Of a DNA stretch of 64,000 nucleotides, positions 1 to 11,688 are shown one piece after another; position 1 is the stretch's first letter, and every line of letters begins with the position of its first letter. The notes below the pieces were generated by a model that searched no databases, had not been told where the DNA came from, and saw nothing but the letters and a program-made list of their open reading frames with translations. This DNA comes from Megalobrama amblycephala (taxonomy: Eukaryota; Chordata; Actinopteri; Cypriniformes; Xenocyprididae). The DNA lies in the NCBI RefSeq assembly GCF_018812025.1, contig NC_063061.1, positions 30,134,585-30,198,584 of the forward strand, given 5' to 3'. Made by a program: the position numbers and the translations under genes.

Positions 1-870
1 TCTCAAACTCCATTGTTTCCTCCTTCTTATGTAAATCTCATTTGTTTAAAAGACCTCTGAAGAACAGGCGAATCTCTACATAACACCGACTGTTACGTAA
101 CAGTCGGGGTGTACGCCCCCAATATTTGCATATGCCAGCCCATGATCGAGGCATTACAAAAGGGCAGCCAGTATTAACGTCTGGATCTGTGCACAGCTGA
201 ATCATCAGACTAGGTAAGCAAGCAAGAACAATAGCGAAAAATGGCAGATGGAGCGATAATAACTAACATGATCCATGATAACATGATATTTTTAGTGATA
301 TTTGGAAATTGTCTTTCTAAATGTTTCGTTAGCATGTTGCTAATGTACTGTTAAATGTGGTTAAAGTTACCATCGGTTATTACTGTATTCACGGAGACAA
401 GAGCCGTCGCTATTTTCATTTTTAAACACTTGCAGTCTGTATAATGCATAAACACAACTTCATTCTTTATAAATCTCTCCAACAGTGTAGCATTAGCCTT
501 TAGCCACGGAGCACAGCCTCAAACTCATTCAGAATCAATGTAAACATCAAAATAAACACTGTACTTACGCGATTAGACATGCTGCATGACGAACACTTTG
601 TAAAGATCCATTTTGAGGGTTATATTAACTGTGTGAACTTTGCTTATGCAATGATAGAGTCGAGAGCTCGGGAGGGGGCGGAGAGCACGCGATTTAAAGG
701 GGCCGCAGCATGAATCGGCGCATTTCTAATTATGCCTCAAAATAGGCAGTTACAAAAATTAATTAAAAAAAATCTATGGGGTATTTTGAGCTGCAACTTC
801 ACAGACACATTCAGGGGACACCTTAGACTTATATTACATCTTGTAAAAAAATGTTCGATGGCACCTTTAA
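1..870 (+). mobile_element. TTAA-flanked non-autonomous element, family T1, 5'-truncated by window edge
   Basis: The sequence matches the copies at 11689-12686 and 17669-18628 from their 'TCTCAAACTCC' segment to the 3' end, which reads TTCGATGGCACCTTTAA and closes on TTAA (867-870). The 5' terminal ~100 bp lie outside the window. No transposase frame is present; the short frame at 732-932 is not shared as an open frame with the other copies. TTAA target duplications are known for the piggyBac and Kolobok superfamilies, and I cannot choose between them from the ends alone. Confidence 0.8.
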
Positions 871-2946
871 GCAAAGTTTCATACTCTAGGCTTTTCACAC
901 TGCTGTTTAACCCAAGGTTATTATCATTCTAAACCCAGATTTTAATCCTGGGTAGACGAACGTTTCACAATTGTAATTTAGAAGTGGGGATAGCACCGTT
1001 TTTTGTTTTTGTTGTTTTGTTAGTGCATGCTATTACAAGTAAGCACTACCATAAAAAAGATACTGTCTAGGAAAAAATCTTGATACTAAAGAGGTCTTAT
1101 TTCCAATGGGAAATATAAAAGTAAGATACAGAGTCACAAAATGCACCTGATTCTCTCTATTTTTGCCTCCATACTGACCATCCACCTGTGACTGCCATGA
1201 CTCATGTGTTCCCCTTAGGCAGTACTGCATAAGCAAAATCTCATCTGCCAAAGCAATAGCAAAACAATTTCTCATTTAGTCCCTTAAATGAGAGACTCTG
1301 AGATCAACCACAACAAAGTGCAATTTGAATAACAGTTCGACCCTGAAGGTTGTTGAATTATGCTCAAAATGAAACAGTAAAATGGCAGATTTTGTCAGAA
1401 ATGTCAGCTGGAGAAGGACATGTGTTTTAGGCAGTGGGTCTGATATAGTTTGACAGCTCTGGACAGCACTGACATCTTTCACCAGTTCTGTCCATCAGCT
1501 GTGGCACCTTATGCTGAAAGGATCGATCGGACTACGACAAGCTGCTACAGCAAACATTTCTCGCTCTCTCTACCCTTCTTCCCATTTATCAGCCTTCCCT
1601 GCTTTCCAACTTCTTGTCTCATCTCTCATTCTTATTTATGAGTTATATAGCAGGAGTCGCCACCACATGGGATGACGAGGGATGGAAAGGGAAAGAGAGG
1701 AGGAGAGAAAGAAAGTGCTTGACTTAAGGGCAGATTTTGTGCTTGAATCAGGGGGCAGATTAAGGGAGATTTTTCACTCTTTGACTGAAACATGAGAGAA
1801 TAGTTTAAGAGGTTTTGCAAACAACAAAAACAGACAAAGCATGGTGGGACATACAAATATAGTACCGACAAACAACAGTATCATCTCTCGGGGCTTGTTG
1901 AAGACATCTATGTCAGGGAGAATTGTTTCAGCTAAATCAAAGCTGACAGGAGACCAGATAAACATACTAATGCTCTCCTCAAATTGCAAAAACAGCTCAA
2001 ATCAGACTCTCAAATGCATGCAAATGCTGTATGAAGCCTGTCAAAGCACATTTCTTAATCAGTATTTTTATCTCGTTTTCCATTGAAAACCATCTAAATA
2101 TCCTTAAGACAAGATCAATTTACTGAAGAAGCAAAACTGCAAAAGATATTAATACTTAGCTAGCCTGATGATCGTAATGTCTTAAGAAATGAGATTTGAA
2201 TGAGACTGGAGAACTAGTTTATATGCTGAAGAACCAGTACAGTCGAATGTAACATCCCTAGAGAGATTCATTCTGGGTTCAGGTGACATTCTATTTTGTA
2301 TGTTACTGTTGCCCCATCTCCTGTAATCAACTTCACCCAGCCACCACTAGTGCTGTCACGCTAAAGGTGATCTGCTCTACCCAACGGACCGTAGCATGGC
2401 TACTTGTTCCTATATGTCAGAGCAAACGCTTTTAGAGAGTATACAGACTTATAACAATGAAACATATACGTATAACCTTTATACAACATTATAAAAGCAC
2501 TTAAAACACCATGCATTCATATGAACATTTGTTTTGTGCGAGATACACAATCTTCCTTCCCGCTGGCTCAGTTTCAGATCAAAAATGCATAACAAGAAAA
2601 GACAGTAATTACAACAGGGGGGATGTAGTCCTGTTGGGCAAACGCAAATAAGATTTCTTCACTGAGATCTTATTACTGTGTTGGCAAAAGGTGCCACCGG
2701 CAGCGCTCGCCAGTGCTGTATTATACATGTGGTTATGGAGTGATATCTGATTTTCTCTCTGCCTGGAAGTAAGGGAAAGATGAAGAAATTGAGAAAGAAA
2801 GAAATAGAAAAAATATCCACGTCTATGACCTGTTCTCCATTTGCTCCCAGACCTCCCGGTTTGTATTTGCTTCTGAGGTGAATGGTGTCAGAATAGAAAA
2901 ATAACCAAATTTTCATTTAATGGTGAAGTCTATAATTTTCCTCATT
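871..2946. other. No recognised gene or repeat
   Basis: About 2.1 kb of AT-rich sequence. The short open frames here (for example 1450-1641 and 1841-2086) show no motif, overlap on both strands and look random. I see no repeat shared with the rest of the window. Confidence 0.4.
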
Positions 2947-3052
2947 TTAAAGGGGACCTATAATGTCCCTTTTACAAGATGTAATATAAGTCTCTGATGT
3001 CCCCAGAATGTGTCTTTAAGTTTCAGCTCAAAATACACCACAGATCATCTAT

Positions 3053-3793
3053 TACCCCTTTTCCACCAAGGCAGTTTGAGTGCTGGTTCGGCGCCAGAGC
3101 CTAGTTTCAAATCAGTTCTTTGTCTTTCAACACACAAAGCACCAGCTCCGAACCAGGAAAAGTGGTTCGTAAGTAGCACCAAAACATTGCTGGGCTAGAA
3201 GTAAGAAACGCTTGCGTCAGGGGCTGGGGGCGGGGTTACCGTGACCAACAAGACACCTGTGACCGCCATTTTTGAAATAGCAGCTAATCGAGCTAATAGC
3301 AGCTCGATTGTAATCTCCGTCTATATACAAATTACGGCGAGCCGTGTTTGGATGCCATTGTAGGTTCGCAAAGCAATGAGCATCAACAGTAGTGAAACAT
3401 CCGTGATTGTTGATAGAAGGGTTGTTCGAGATGCATCGGAGCAGTGCGGACCGATTCGGCGGGTGCCGCGGGTCCACGGGAGCGTTTGCAGAGCATATGA
3501 CTCCTGGTGCTTTTGGATCGTTCTCGTGGAGCTTTGATGTCATGCGCCGATCGCTATGCGAGAAGCCGATGCATCTTGAACAAGCTTAGTATGTTTGTGT
3601 TTGGCGCTGCGGCGCTAGCTTTGCTGTGAAATATGAGACGTATACAGTGACGTAAGACCTGGCTCTGTGCTGGCTCTCTAGCCCGTGGAAAGGCAAACCG
3701 GTTCTTAGAAGGCTCGTCAGTTGAACCAACTCCGAACTGGCACTAGCACTAGCTCTGAACTAGCACCTGGTTCGTGCTGGTGGAAAGGGGGTA
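3053..3793. mobile_element. Harbinger-like MITE (3-bp target duplication)
   Basis: Inverted ends TACCCCTTTTCCACCA (left) and TGGTGGAAAGGGGGTA (right) are flanked by TAT on each side, giving the empty site ATCTATCATAGC. This size of target duplication and the ends fit PIF/Harbinger-type elements of fish. The interior is GC-rich compared with its surroundings. It holds a 108-codon minus-strand frame (3217-3543) and an overlapping plus-strand frame with no recognisable domain, so I do not call a gene. An alternative is an unclassified MITE. Confidence 0.6.
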
Positions 3794-3915
3794 TATCATA
3801 GCTTGCAAAAGAGCTGCTGCGCCCAGCCCCCTTTCCTGCTTTAACAGCTCGCGCTTTGGCTGCTCAACAACAACATAGCTGGAGAATCTCACGCAGCCAA
3901 AATGATGATTGTCAG

Positions 3916-4257
3916 TAGGGCTGCACGATTAATCGCATGCTATTCTCACGCGCATTTCGTCAGTAAAGCCGGTTCCCTGATTACCGCTAAATCGCCATCA
4001 TCTGTTTTTAAACGGAGTGCCTTTTAATAGACGGAGCCGTAGTTCACGGACAAGCCACGCAATATCGCGTTCATTATCGCAGGCGATTCATCTGCGATAT
4101 GAACGCGATATTGCGTGGCTTTTCAGTGACCTACGGCTCTGTCTATTAAATGCCGCTTCATTTGAAAGCAGGTGATGGCGATTTAGCGGTAATCAGGGAA
4201 CCGGCTTTACTGACGAAATGCGCGTGAGAATAGCATGCGATTAATCGTGCAGCCCTA
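3916..4257. mobile_element. hAT foldback MITE, 342 bp, with perfect 8-bp target duplication
   Basis: The element is almost entirely one inverted repeat. The left arm starts TAGGGCTGCACGATTAATCG and the right arm ends with its exact reverse complement. Arms run about 3916-4075 and 4100-4257 around a ~25-bp centre. ATTGTCAG is duplicated at 3908-3915 and 4258-4265, the 8-bp signature of hAT transposition. It has no coding capacity. The near-identity of arms and target duplications suggests a fairly recent insertion into the older TTAA element. Confidence 0.9.
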
Positions 4258-4452
4258 ATTGTCAGTAACGCTGTTCAGCCTTACATTGTTCAAACCGGAT
4301 TTGGACACTGATGGAGAGACTCAGGAAGAAGTTACAACTTTTAGATTGCAGCGTCCAGCGTTGTAACTTTGCAGATGTTGTTTATGCTCAAACAGCAACG
4401 TTATACATTAACTAAAGTTAGTGAAATCATAATCAAGGACCCCTTTTTTAAA

Positions 4453-5340
4453 AATATATTTTTTACTCACAATTTCCACCCGATTAAATACTTTAGAAAT
4501 TTGAAAAAGTATATTCATCGAAAAAAAATAAAATAAAAACAAAATGTTTAAATTATACAAAAAAAGGATTGCATACATGATTAATCATATATGATTACTC
4601 ATATATCCAAGTTTTCTAAAACCGTGGGAACTCTGCATGGTTTTTCAATGAAAAAACAAAAAAACATTGAGATGGTAACTTAAAATAAGAAATATCTTGA
4701 TGTTTTGTTTTGTATCTCAATCATTGGTGTAAAATTTAGCGGGGGCAATGTTTAATCACTATCATTTATCACAATGCAATATGTCTCACAAAAATATAGC
4801 TCAAAATAAAAGATACCACTTTTCGGTCTATAACAGCTTGACAGCTTTGCACAGTTCAGTTCACCTCTCTGTTCCCCAGCCCTCGCTGCACAGGTTACCT
4901 CAGTTAATTATTTGTGCTCTGCTTGTGCTGGTAAGATAGAGAGTGACCCAAGGACCATACCGCAAGTTTGTGTGAACGGCTAGCTGGGAAGAGCTGTTGA
5001 CCCTGAGCTCAAAACCATCCATCTCCTCTACCGAGACTGGAGAGAGAACACTGAGGCATGAAACTCTTTCTTTATTACGGAAAAAGTGTAGTTAATCACT
5101 CTTTCTCCTAATAAGATGAGGAGCGGAGGAGAAGAGAGCGGAAAAGCAGTGATTTTGATAACACTTAAATCTCAGCAATAGCACAAATCAGACTGAGTGT
5201 TTATTATCTCTGCCTTGAGCAGCCAAACACCGCTTCTCAAGGGCCTAAACTTCTCAGAGGAGAATCCGAACATACTACTCTGTTGCCGTACTGTTTTTCG
5301 CATTTGTTTTTCACCATTTAGTAGGGAAGCATTCGATTTT
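4453..5340. other. No recognised gene; AT-rich then ordinary sequence
   Basis: 4441-4640 is strongly AT-rich. The remainder shows no repeat ends and no frame longer than about 60 codons. I see nothing to annotate. Confidence 0.4.
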
Positions 5341-5433
5341 GGAGTGACTGTTTACAACAGTGACCAGAAGAAGAAGAGGAAGAAGGATAAGAAGAAGAAG
5401 AAGAAGGACAAGAAGAACAAGAACAAGAAGTGA
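5341..5433 (+). repeat. Purine-rich (GAA/AAG)n low-complexity tract
   Basis: The tract is built of AAG, AGG and AAC triplets (5365-5430). It causes the lysine-rich tail of a spurious 78-codon frame starting at 5197. Confidence 0.8.
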
Positions 5434-5517
5434 TTATTACTATTATTAACTCAGTTTGAAGCAGCTTGTGGTTTAGAAAATACAAAAGGTTTAAAAAGTA
5501 TTAAAAACTATTATTAC

Positions 5518-5518
<1 letters not shown>

Positions 5519-5612
<94 letters not shown>
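5519..5612. repeat. Compound (TG)n(TA)n microsatellite
   Basis: An uninterrupted TG run (about 5519-5551) passes directly into a TA run (about 5556-5612). Confidence 0.97.
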
Positions 5613-5613
<1 letters not shown>

Positions 5614-6727
5614 CATTTATAATAAAATACAAAAGAAAGAATAAAAAAATACATACAATGCTACATAGGTTTTGTCCGTGTCAACTTCTCTTTTTTTTCT
5701 CTTTTCTTACATTTCTAGAATTGTGATTCTGTTCTTTAACGCATTGAATCGTGATCTGATTTTCAGCATCCTCTGAGGGAGGTGTATGAATTTAGAGTTT
5801 GTTTTTATGTGTGTGTATCACGACAGAGATGAAGTGTTGCCTCTGGATCTATACTGCCACAGGCTGCTTTCTCTGGTACGTTCAGTGGTCACCTGCGCGT
5901 AAAATTAACTCCACCACCTGGGTCTCCGCTAGAAGGGATGCTTACCAACAAAACACACACACATAAAGTAACATGACCCAAATACAATGATGCAAACAGT
6001 AGCTATGCAGGAGTACCAGCAAAGTAACATTTGCATGCTTAATATTAGTTGGTTTTATCAAACATCAAGGAGAATTTTTTAAATATCGCATGATCATTAT
6101 AGATAAAAAATGTTTTTTTTTTCCAAATGCTGTGGCACAAAACACCCATTCAAATGTTCAAGCGACTCACTGCCTGTTAAGTTCATTTACAGTTTTGCTT
6201 TTAAAAAAAACGTATGCTTTGTATTACTACTACTACTACTACTACTACTAATAATAATAAAATGTCAGATTAACTAGCCACAAGGTCTCAGATGTAAGTA
6301 TACACATAGAATAAATGAGAAGGCACTATCTGTGTGGACTATATAACTGATGCTTGAACTTCTGCAAAAGAAGCAGCAAAGTATTCATCTAACTCTAACT
6401 GTGATTCCTGAGTGAATTACATACAACACGTTCTGAGAGGCAAAAAGACAGACATATTCTGTTGTTTGGTCTCCATGGTGAGATTTCAGCATACTCCACC
6501 ACATTATGATTAAATTCTCAGATGGGTTTAGCATGGTCTAGTTAGCCCCTGCTGGTTAATGCCAAAACTACACCATCTGGCAGCAAAAAGCATCTTCCTC
6601 CATTGACAGCCATTCAGAATAAGTTGTTTAATCTGACTTAATACAGTTTCAGATATTTTATATATTATACACACACATATTTTGCAAAGAAAACTAATTT
6701 AATTCAAAATAACATAAATTAAAACAA
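5613..6727. other. No gene; contains a short (TAC)n/(ATA)n repeat
   Basis: A trinucleotide tract of about 9 TAC units followed by ATA units lies at 6223-6260. The rest shows no recognised element or coding signal. Confidence 0.5.
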
Positions 6728-7400
6728 TTAAAGTGCCCCGATTATGCTAGTTTAAAGGTTCCTAATTTTGTTTTGGACTCTTCTACAATAGTTTTGCATG
6801 CATCCAAGTTCAAAAAACACTTCCCAATTCTCCCATAATACACATTGCACATCACCTCATTTCTCAAAGAGTCTGAAAACAGTTTGTTCGAAGATTTAGT
6901 TGCTCTAAACGCATCCTTACCAAGAGCCTGCTCTGCTCTGATTGGTCATATGGCCCAATCTTTTGTGATTGGTCAACAAAACGAAATGAAACACCTGTTA
7001 CCATATCTGAATTTCAGCTCTGGAGGTTTTCTCAGCACTTGATACACAGTGATACGTACAATGGCATCAGTTTTTCTGTATCGATTCCAGTGTGCGTCCA
7101 CATCCTTTTGAAGTGCATGAAAAGTGGTTGCCAAGCACTGAAAACAGCGTATTCTCGACAAACTCTTCCAGGCCTCAGCTACAACTACAGTGTTTGAGGG
7201 TGGGTCACGTGAAGCCAGTGAAGACCGCAGGATGGCATTATGCAAATTTGTTACATTGTTTCGTAGGTATGTAACAGAAATTACTGACCTCCTTAGTTAA
7301 ATCATACCTTTATTTATTTGTTTATTTTTTAGATGCCAAGAAAGAAGGATGAACACATCATTATGCATTGTCTGACCCTGGGGGAGAAGCCATGCTAACT
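6728..7400 (+). mobile_element. TTAA-type element fragment, left end
   Basis: The left end reads TTAAAGTGCCCCGATTATG at TTAA 6728-6731. It resembles a family in which TTAAAG plus a GC-rich block is followed by an ATTATG motif; compare the right end at 41121-41137 and the left end at 2947. I could not find a matching right terminus, so the 3' limit is approximate. The open frames inside (6845-7042, 7092-7274) have no known motif. Confidence 0.4.
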
Positions 7401-8148
7401 GTTGTTTCCTTGAATATCTATATGGGTCTATTAGTGTAATGGTGGACAATCATAGCCTTAAAAAGAAGCCCTACTGTATGAAAGTAGCTTTTTCCAACGA
7501 CTTCCTAGAAAAGACTACGGCTGACTCCAGGAGGTGCATGTGTGGAATCCATTGGCGTCGACTTCCCAGAAACCCTTATTTTATTTTTTTGAACACATTG
7601 TGCTTTGTGAGATGTGTTTATGTGAGAAATCAGGCTGTAATTGTGTTTCTAGCCCTGATTTCTGTCTCCTGGAGTGTTATTTCCTTTTCTGTGGGTTCAG
7701 CCAGTTAGGTTGAGCACATAAAGATGGGCTGACTGTCCGGATCACTTCATTAGTGGCTTGTCAGTGTCACTTGTGGCCTTTTCAACCGGGTCCAATTATG
7801 GTCCACCCACCGGCTCTAGAGAGGAAGGAGCAGCCGTGCTTGAGTCATGCGCGGCCGCGTTAGCGCAAGGAATCAAATCACACACGGTAACCGGCAACCA
7901 AATTTAATTATACAAGAGATAATCTGCTAGATATCAGCCCACCGTTCAGACACACTTCGATACATATGTCCACCTACTGTACAGGTGCAGACAGGATGCA
8001 ACAATCCTTATGCAAAACTGGACTAATTCAACTATGTCAGAGGCAATTTAAATACATACCGGTGAAAATCACTTTCTTAATCTGTAGTTTTATCTTTTCT
8101 AGTAAAAAACATGATAAGCTTTCTTGAGAAGCAAATCTGTATAAGATA
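7401..8148. other. No recognised gene or repeat
   Basis: An 89-codon frame at 7439-7708 has no recognisable domain and no supporting signals. A short GC-rich patch with a NotI-type GCGGCCGC site occurs near 7850. Nothing else can be supported. Confidence 0.35.
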
Positions 8149-9101
8149 TTAAAGGTGCCCAAGAATGCTTTTTCACAAGATGTAATATAAGTCTAAGGTG
8201 TCCCCTGAATGTGTCTGTGAAGTTTCAGCTCAAAATACCCCATAGATTTTTTTAAATTAATTTTTTTAACTGCCTATTTTGGGGCATCATTAACTATGCA
8301 CTGATTTTTTCAGCGCGCCGCCCCTTTAATTCGCGTGCTCCCTGCCACACGAGCTCTCGATTATATTACAGCACATTTACAAAGTTCACACAGCTAATAT
8401 AACCCTCAAATGGATCTTTACAAGATGTTCGTCATGCATGCTGTATGCATGCTTCGAATTATGTGAGTAAAGTATTTATTTTGATGTTTATATTTGATTC
8501 TCTATGAGTTTGAGGCTGTGCTCCGTGGCTAACGGCTAATGCTACACTGTTGGAGAGATTTATAAACAATGAAGTTGTGTTTATGAATTATACAGACTGC
8601 AAGTGTTTAAAAATGAAAATAGCGACGGCTCTTGTCTCCGTGAATTCAGTAAGAAACGATGGTAACTTTAACCTCATTTAACAGTACATTAACATCATGC
8701 TAATGAAACATTTAGAAAGACAGTTTACAAATATCACTAAAAATATCATGTAATCATGGATCATGTCAGTTATTATTGCTCCATCTGCCATTTTCGCTGT
8801 TGTTCTTGCTTACCTAGTCTGTTGATTCACCTGTGCAGATCCAGACGTTACTGGCTGCCCTTGTGTAATGCCTTTCATAATGTTGGGAACATGGGCTGGC
8901 ATATGCAAATATTGGGGCGTAACAGTCGGTGTGTTGTTGAGATCCGCGTGTTTTCCGGAAGTCTTTTAAACAAATGAGATTTACATAAGAAAGAGAAAGC
9001 AATGGAGTTTGAAACTCAATGTATGTCTTTTCCATGTACTGAACTCTTGTTATTCAACTATGCCAAGGTAAATTCAAATTTTGAATCTAGGGCACCTTTA
9101 A
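8149..9101 (-). mobile_element. TTAA-flanked non-autonomous element, family T1, reverse orientation
   Basis: Full-length T1 copy in reverse, bounded by TTAA at 8149-8152 and 9098-9101. The element's 5' end, reading inward from 9101, is TTAAAGGTGCCCTAGATTC. Its 3' end at 8149 carries GCCCAAGAATG instead of the complement of that block, so the two termini have diverged. The body matches the copies at 11689 and 17669. There is no transposase frame. Confidence 0.85.
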
Positions 9102-9146
9102 GACTGTCAGAGATTATATGAGTATATGTTGAATTAAGTTTAGGTA

Positions 9147-9605
9147 CAGTCATGGTCAGAATTATTAGCACCCTTGGTAAATATGATTAAAGAAGGCCGT
9201 GATAAATAAACTTGTTTTTTTATCCTTTTGATCTTTCATTCAAAAATTTCACAAAAATCTAACCTTTCATTGAAGCAAAAAGAGACCACATTATGAAATA
9301 AATACACATTGGTCACTATTATTGATACCCCCTAGAAATCCTTACGAGTAAATTATCTCTGAAGTATATTCCCATATTTACAATTTTTAGTACACCAGGG
9401 TGACTAGGATCATAAAATTATTCAGCAATAGCTTCCTGTTTCACAAGAGTATAAATATGAGGAAACAAAGGCCAAATTCCCTTAATCATCCATCACATTG
9501 AGTAAAACCAAAGAATATAGTTCTGATGTGCAGCAAAAGATTGTTGAGCATCACAAAATAAAGCTAAAGCTAAAGCATTGAAAATTCCCATTACCACCAT
9601 CATTA
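9147..9605 (+). mobile_element. Tc1/mariner 5' fragment (same family as 38458-40039)
   Basis: The sequence starts CAGTCATGGTCAGAATTATT after TA (9145-9146). It runs through the long terminal repeat, including 'GATCTTTCATTCAAAAA' and 'TCTAACCTTTCATTGAAG', shared with the full element at 38458-40039. It then enters the first ~40 codons of the transposase. The start codon position reads TTG (9498-9500) where the full copy has ATG. A short direct duplication (AAAGCTAAAGC) interrupts the frame, and homology ends near 9605. Clearly a dead fragment. Confidence 0.8.
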
Positions 9606-9637
9606 TATATATGAAAATAGAATATAGTTACAGTTTT

Positions 9638-9931
9638 GGTAACACTTTACAATAAGGTTTCATTAGTTAACTACTTTAGTTAACATGAATTAAGAATGAA
9701 CAATACTTCTACAGCATTTATTAACCTTACTTAATGTTAATTTCAACATTTACTAATATATTAAAATCATATGTATTTGTCAGCATTAGTTAATGCACTG
9801 TGAACTACAATGAACAGCTGGATTTTTATTAATAAAATTAAGAAAGATTAATAAATACTGTAACAACTTATTAGCTCATGTTAATATGTTAACTAATGTT
9901 AACAAATGAGACCTTATTGAAAAGTGTTACC
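9638..9931. mobile_element. hAT MITE, 294 bp
   Basis: Inverted ends GGTAACACTTTACAATAAGG and CCTTATTGAAAAGTGTTACC are flanked by ACAGTTTT (9630-9637) and ATAGTTTT (9932-9939). That is an 8-bp duplication with one mismatch, as expected for hAT. The interior is AT-rich and non-coding. Confidence 0.8.
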
Positions 9932-10841
9932 ATAGTTTTACTATAAATACAATCAAGTGATATGTATTTAAGCTGAATAATCTTGTAGTAATATACTGTA
10001 TGCATGGCTTAATGTTGTAAACTACAGCAGTATGTGAGAGTACAGTAACAGTTGCTTATTTGTTGTTTTCAATGGAACCAGAATCCAGTGGAACACACAC
10101 TTTTTCCAAGTTAATAGGAAAGACGAGGTGAGATGAGACGTCCACATCATCTAGCTAATGCCGCAATCTCACCCAGCAACACAAACCGAAACAAAAATAT
10201 TTCCAAAACAGCTGTGGGCTCGACTTTGACCAACCACCGATCAATTTCCTTCACATCAAGCTCCTCGCAAAGATAAAAAAGAAAATGAGAGTTAGAAAGA
10301 GAAAAACAAAGAGAGAAAAGGGAAAGAGATGGACAAGCTTGTTGATTTTGTTCTTCAATTACATGCTCTCTATCCCAGTGGTGCTTTAATTTTACGTTCA
10401 ATCCTGTGGTGTTGCACGTCTCATCGGGTCTGTCTGGGTGATAAGAGTCCCGCTTATCAGTTCAGCCATCATCACACACACACACAAACATCAACCTCAT
10501 CCAATCAACCTCACCGATTTCACTGCCAAGAGCTTAAGCTCTCGGCAAACAAAGATACAGCGGGGTTTACTGGATAATTTCCACTCTCCGCTTACTCCTC
10601 AACTCTCTGCTTACCTTATCTTAACCCTCACCCTCAGGGTTGTGACTAGTACTCAAAAATCTGGTAAACACTGTACAGAAGGCTATACTGGGTTTGTATT
10701 TGGTCAATAGATGTTAAATTAACGAGAGCCTGCATTAGGCTATCTGGAAACACTATGACAAAGACACGGACCACTTGTAGAAAAATGAAAGGGAGAAAAT
10801 TCAATGATCAATATAGCAGCTGCAAGAAAGTAAGTTTGACC
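9932..10841. other. No recognised gene or repeat
   Basis: Two overlapping plus-strand frames (10329-10577 and 10438-10710) and a minus-strand frame occupy the same DNA with no domain or splice-supported coding signal. I regard all three as chance. Confidence 0.4.
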
Positions 10842-11600
10842 TTAAAGGGTTAGTTCACCCAAAAATGAAAATAATGTCATTTATTACTCACCCTCATGCC
10901 GTTCCACACCCGTAAGACCTTCGTTCATCTTCGGAACACAAATTAAGATATTTTTGTTGAAATCCGATGGCTCCGTGAGGCCTGCATAGGGAGCAATGAC
11001 ATTTCCTCTCAAGATCCATAAATGTACTAAAAACATATTTAAATCAGTTCATGTGAGTACAGTGGTTCAATATTAATATTATAAAGTGACAAGAATATTT
11101 TTGGTGCGCCAAAAAAAAACAATGATTTATTTAGCGATGGCCGATTTCAAAACACTGCTTCATGAAGCTTTGGAGCGTTATGAATCAGCGTATCGAATCA
11201 TGATTCGGATCACGTGTCAAACTGCCAGACTGCTGAAATCACGTGACCATGGCGCTCCGAAATGCTGATTCATAACGCTCCGAAGCTTCATGAAGGAGTG
11301 TTTTGAAATTGGCCATCACTATATAAGTCGTTATTTTGTTTTTTTGGCGCACTAAAAATATTCTTGTCGCTTTATAATATTAATATTGAACCACTGTACT
11401 CACATGAACTGATTTAAATATGTTTTTAGTACATTAATGGATCTTGAGAGAGGAAATGTCATTGCTCCCTATGCAGGCTTCACGGAGCCATTGGATTTCA
11501 ACAAAAATATCTTAATAACGAAGGTCTTATAGGTGTGGAACAGCATGAGGGTGAGTAATAAATGACATTATTTTAATTTTTGGGTGAACGAACCCTTTAA
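10842..11600. mobile_element. TTAA-flanked foldback element, 759 bp (family T2)
   Basis: Left end TTAAAGGGTTAGTTCACCC, right end its near-exact reverse complement GGGTGAACGAACCCTTTAA. The two ~370-bp arms are complementary almost throughout, for example CCGTAAGACCTTCGTTC against its counterpart around 11518, meeting near 11220. TTAA lies at 10842-10845 and 11597-11600. This is one of the commonest MITE types of cyprinid genomes; partial copies occur at 21035, 46610, 53020 and 62274. No coding capacity. Confidence 0.88.
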
Positions 11601-11688
11601 TTAAAAGTTAAAAGAGCCAATTAACTTTTATTCCAGAATATACACCAGCTGGACCAGCTGAAAAAAAGCATGTTTTTTTTAAGAGTAA

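Larger units (their letters stand above)
2947..4452. mobile_element. TTAA-flanked element interrupted by two younger insertions
   Basis: The left end reads TTAAAGGGGACCTATAATG (TTAA at 2947-2950). The right end is its imperfect reverse complement, ATAATCAAGGACCCC followed by TTTTTTAA (TTAA at 4449-4452). The segment after the left end ('ACAAGATGTAATATAAGTCT') is also shared with T1 3' ends, so the families are related or share termini. The body is split by a Harbinger-like MITE (3053-3793) and a hAT foldback (3916-4257). Removing them leaves a core of roughly 420 bp. Confidence 0.6.

Noticed and set aside
3217..3589. Overlapping 108-codon minus-strand and 60-codon plus-strand frames in a GC-rich stretch
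   Set aside because: They lie inside a Harbinger-like MITE; GC-rich DNA gives open frames by chance and no transposase motif is seen.
5197..5433. 78-codon protein with a Lys-rich tail
   Set aside because: The tail is a GAA-type low-complexity tract and the rest lacks motifs or other support.
7840..7860. CpG island around the GCGGCCGC site
   Set aside because: Only about 30 bp are GC-rich, with no promoter or gene nearby.
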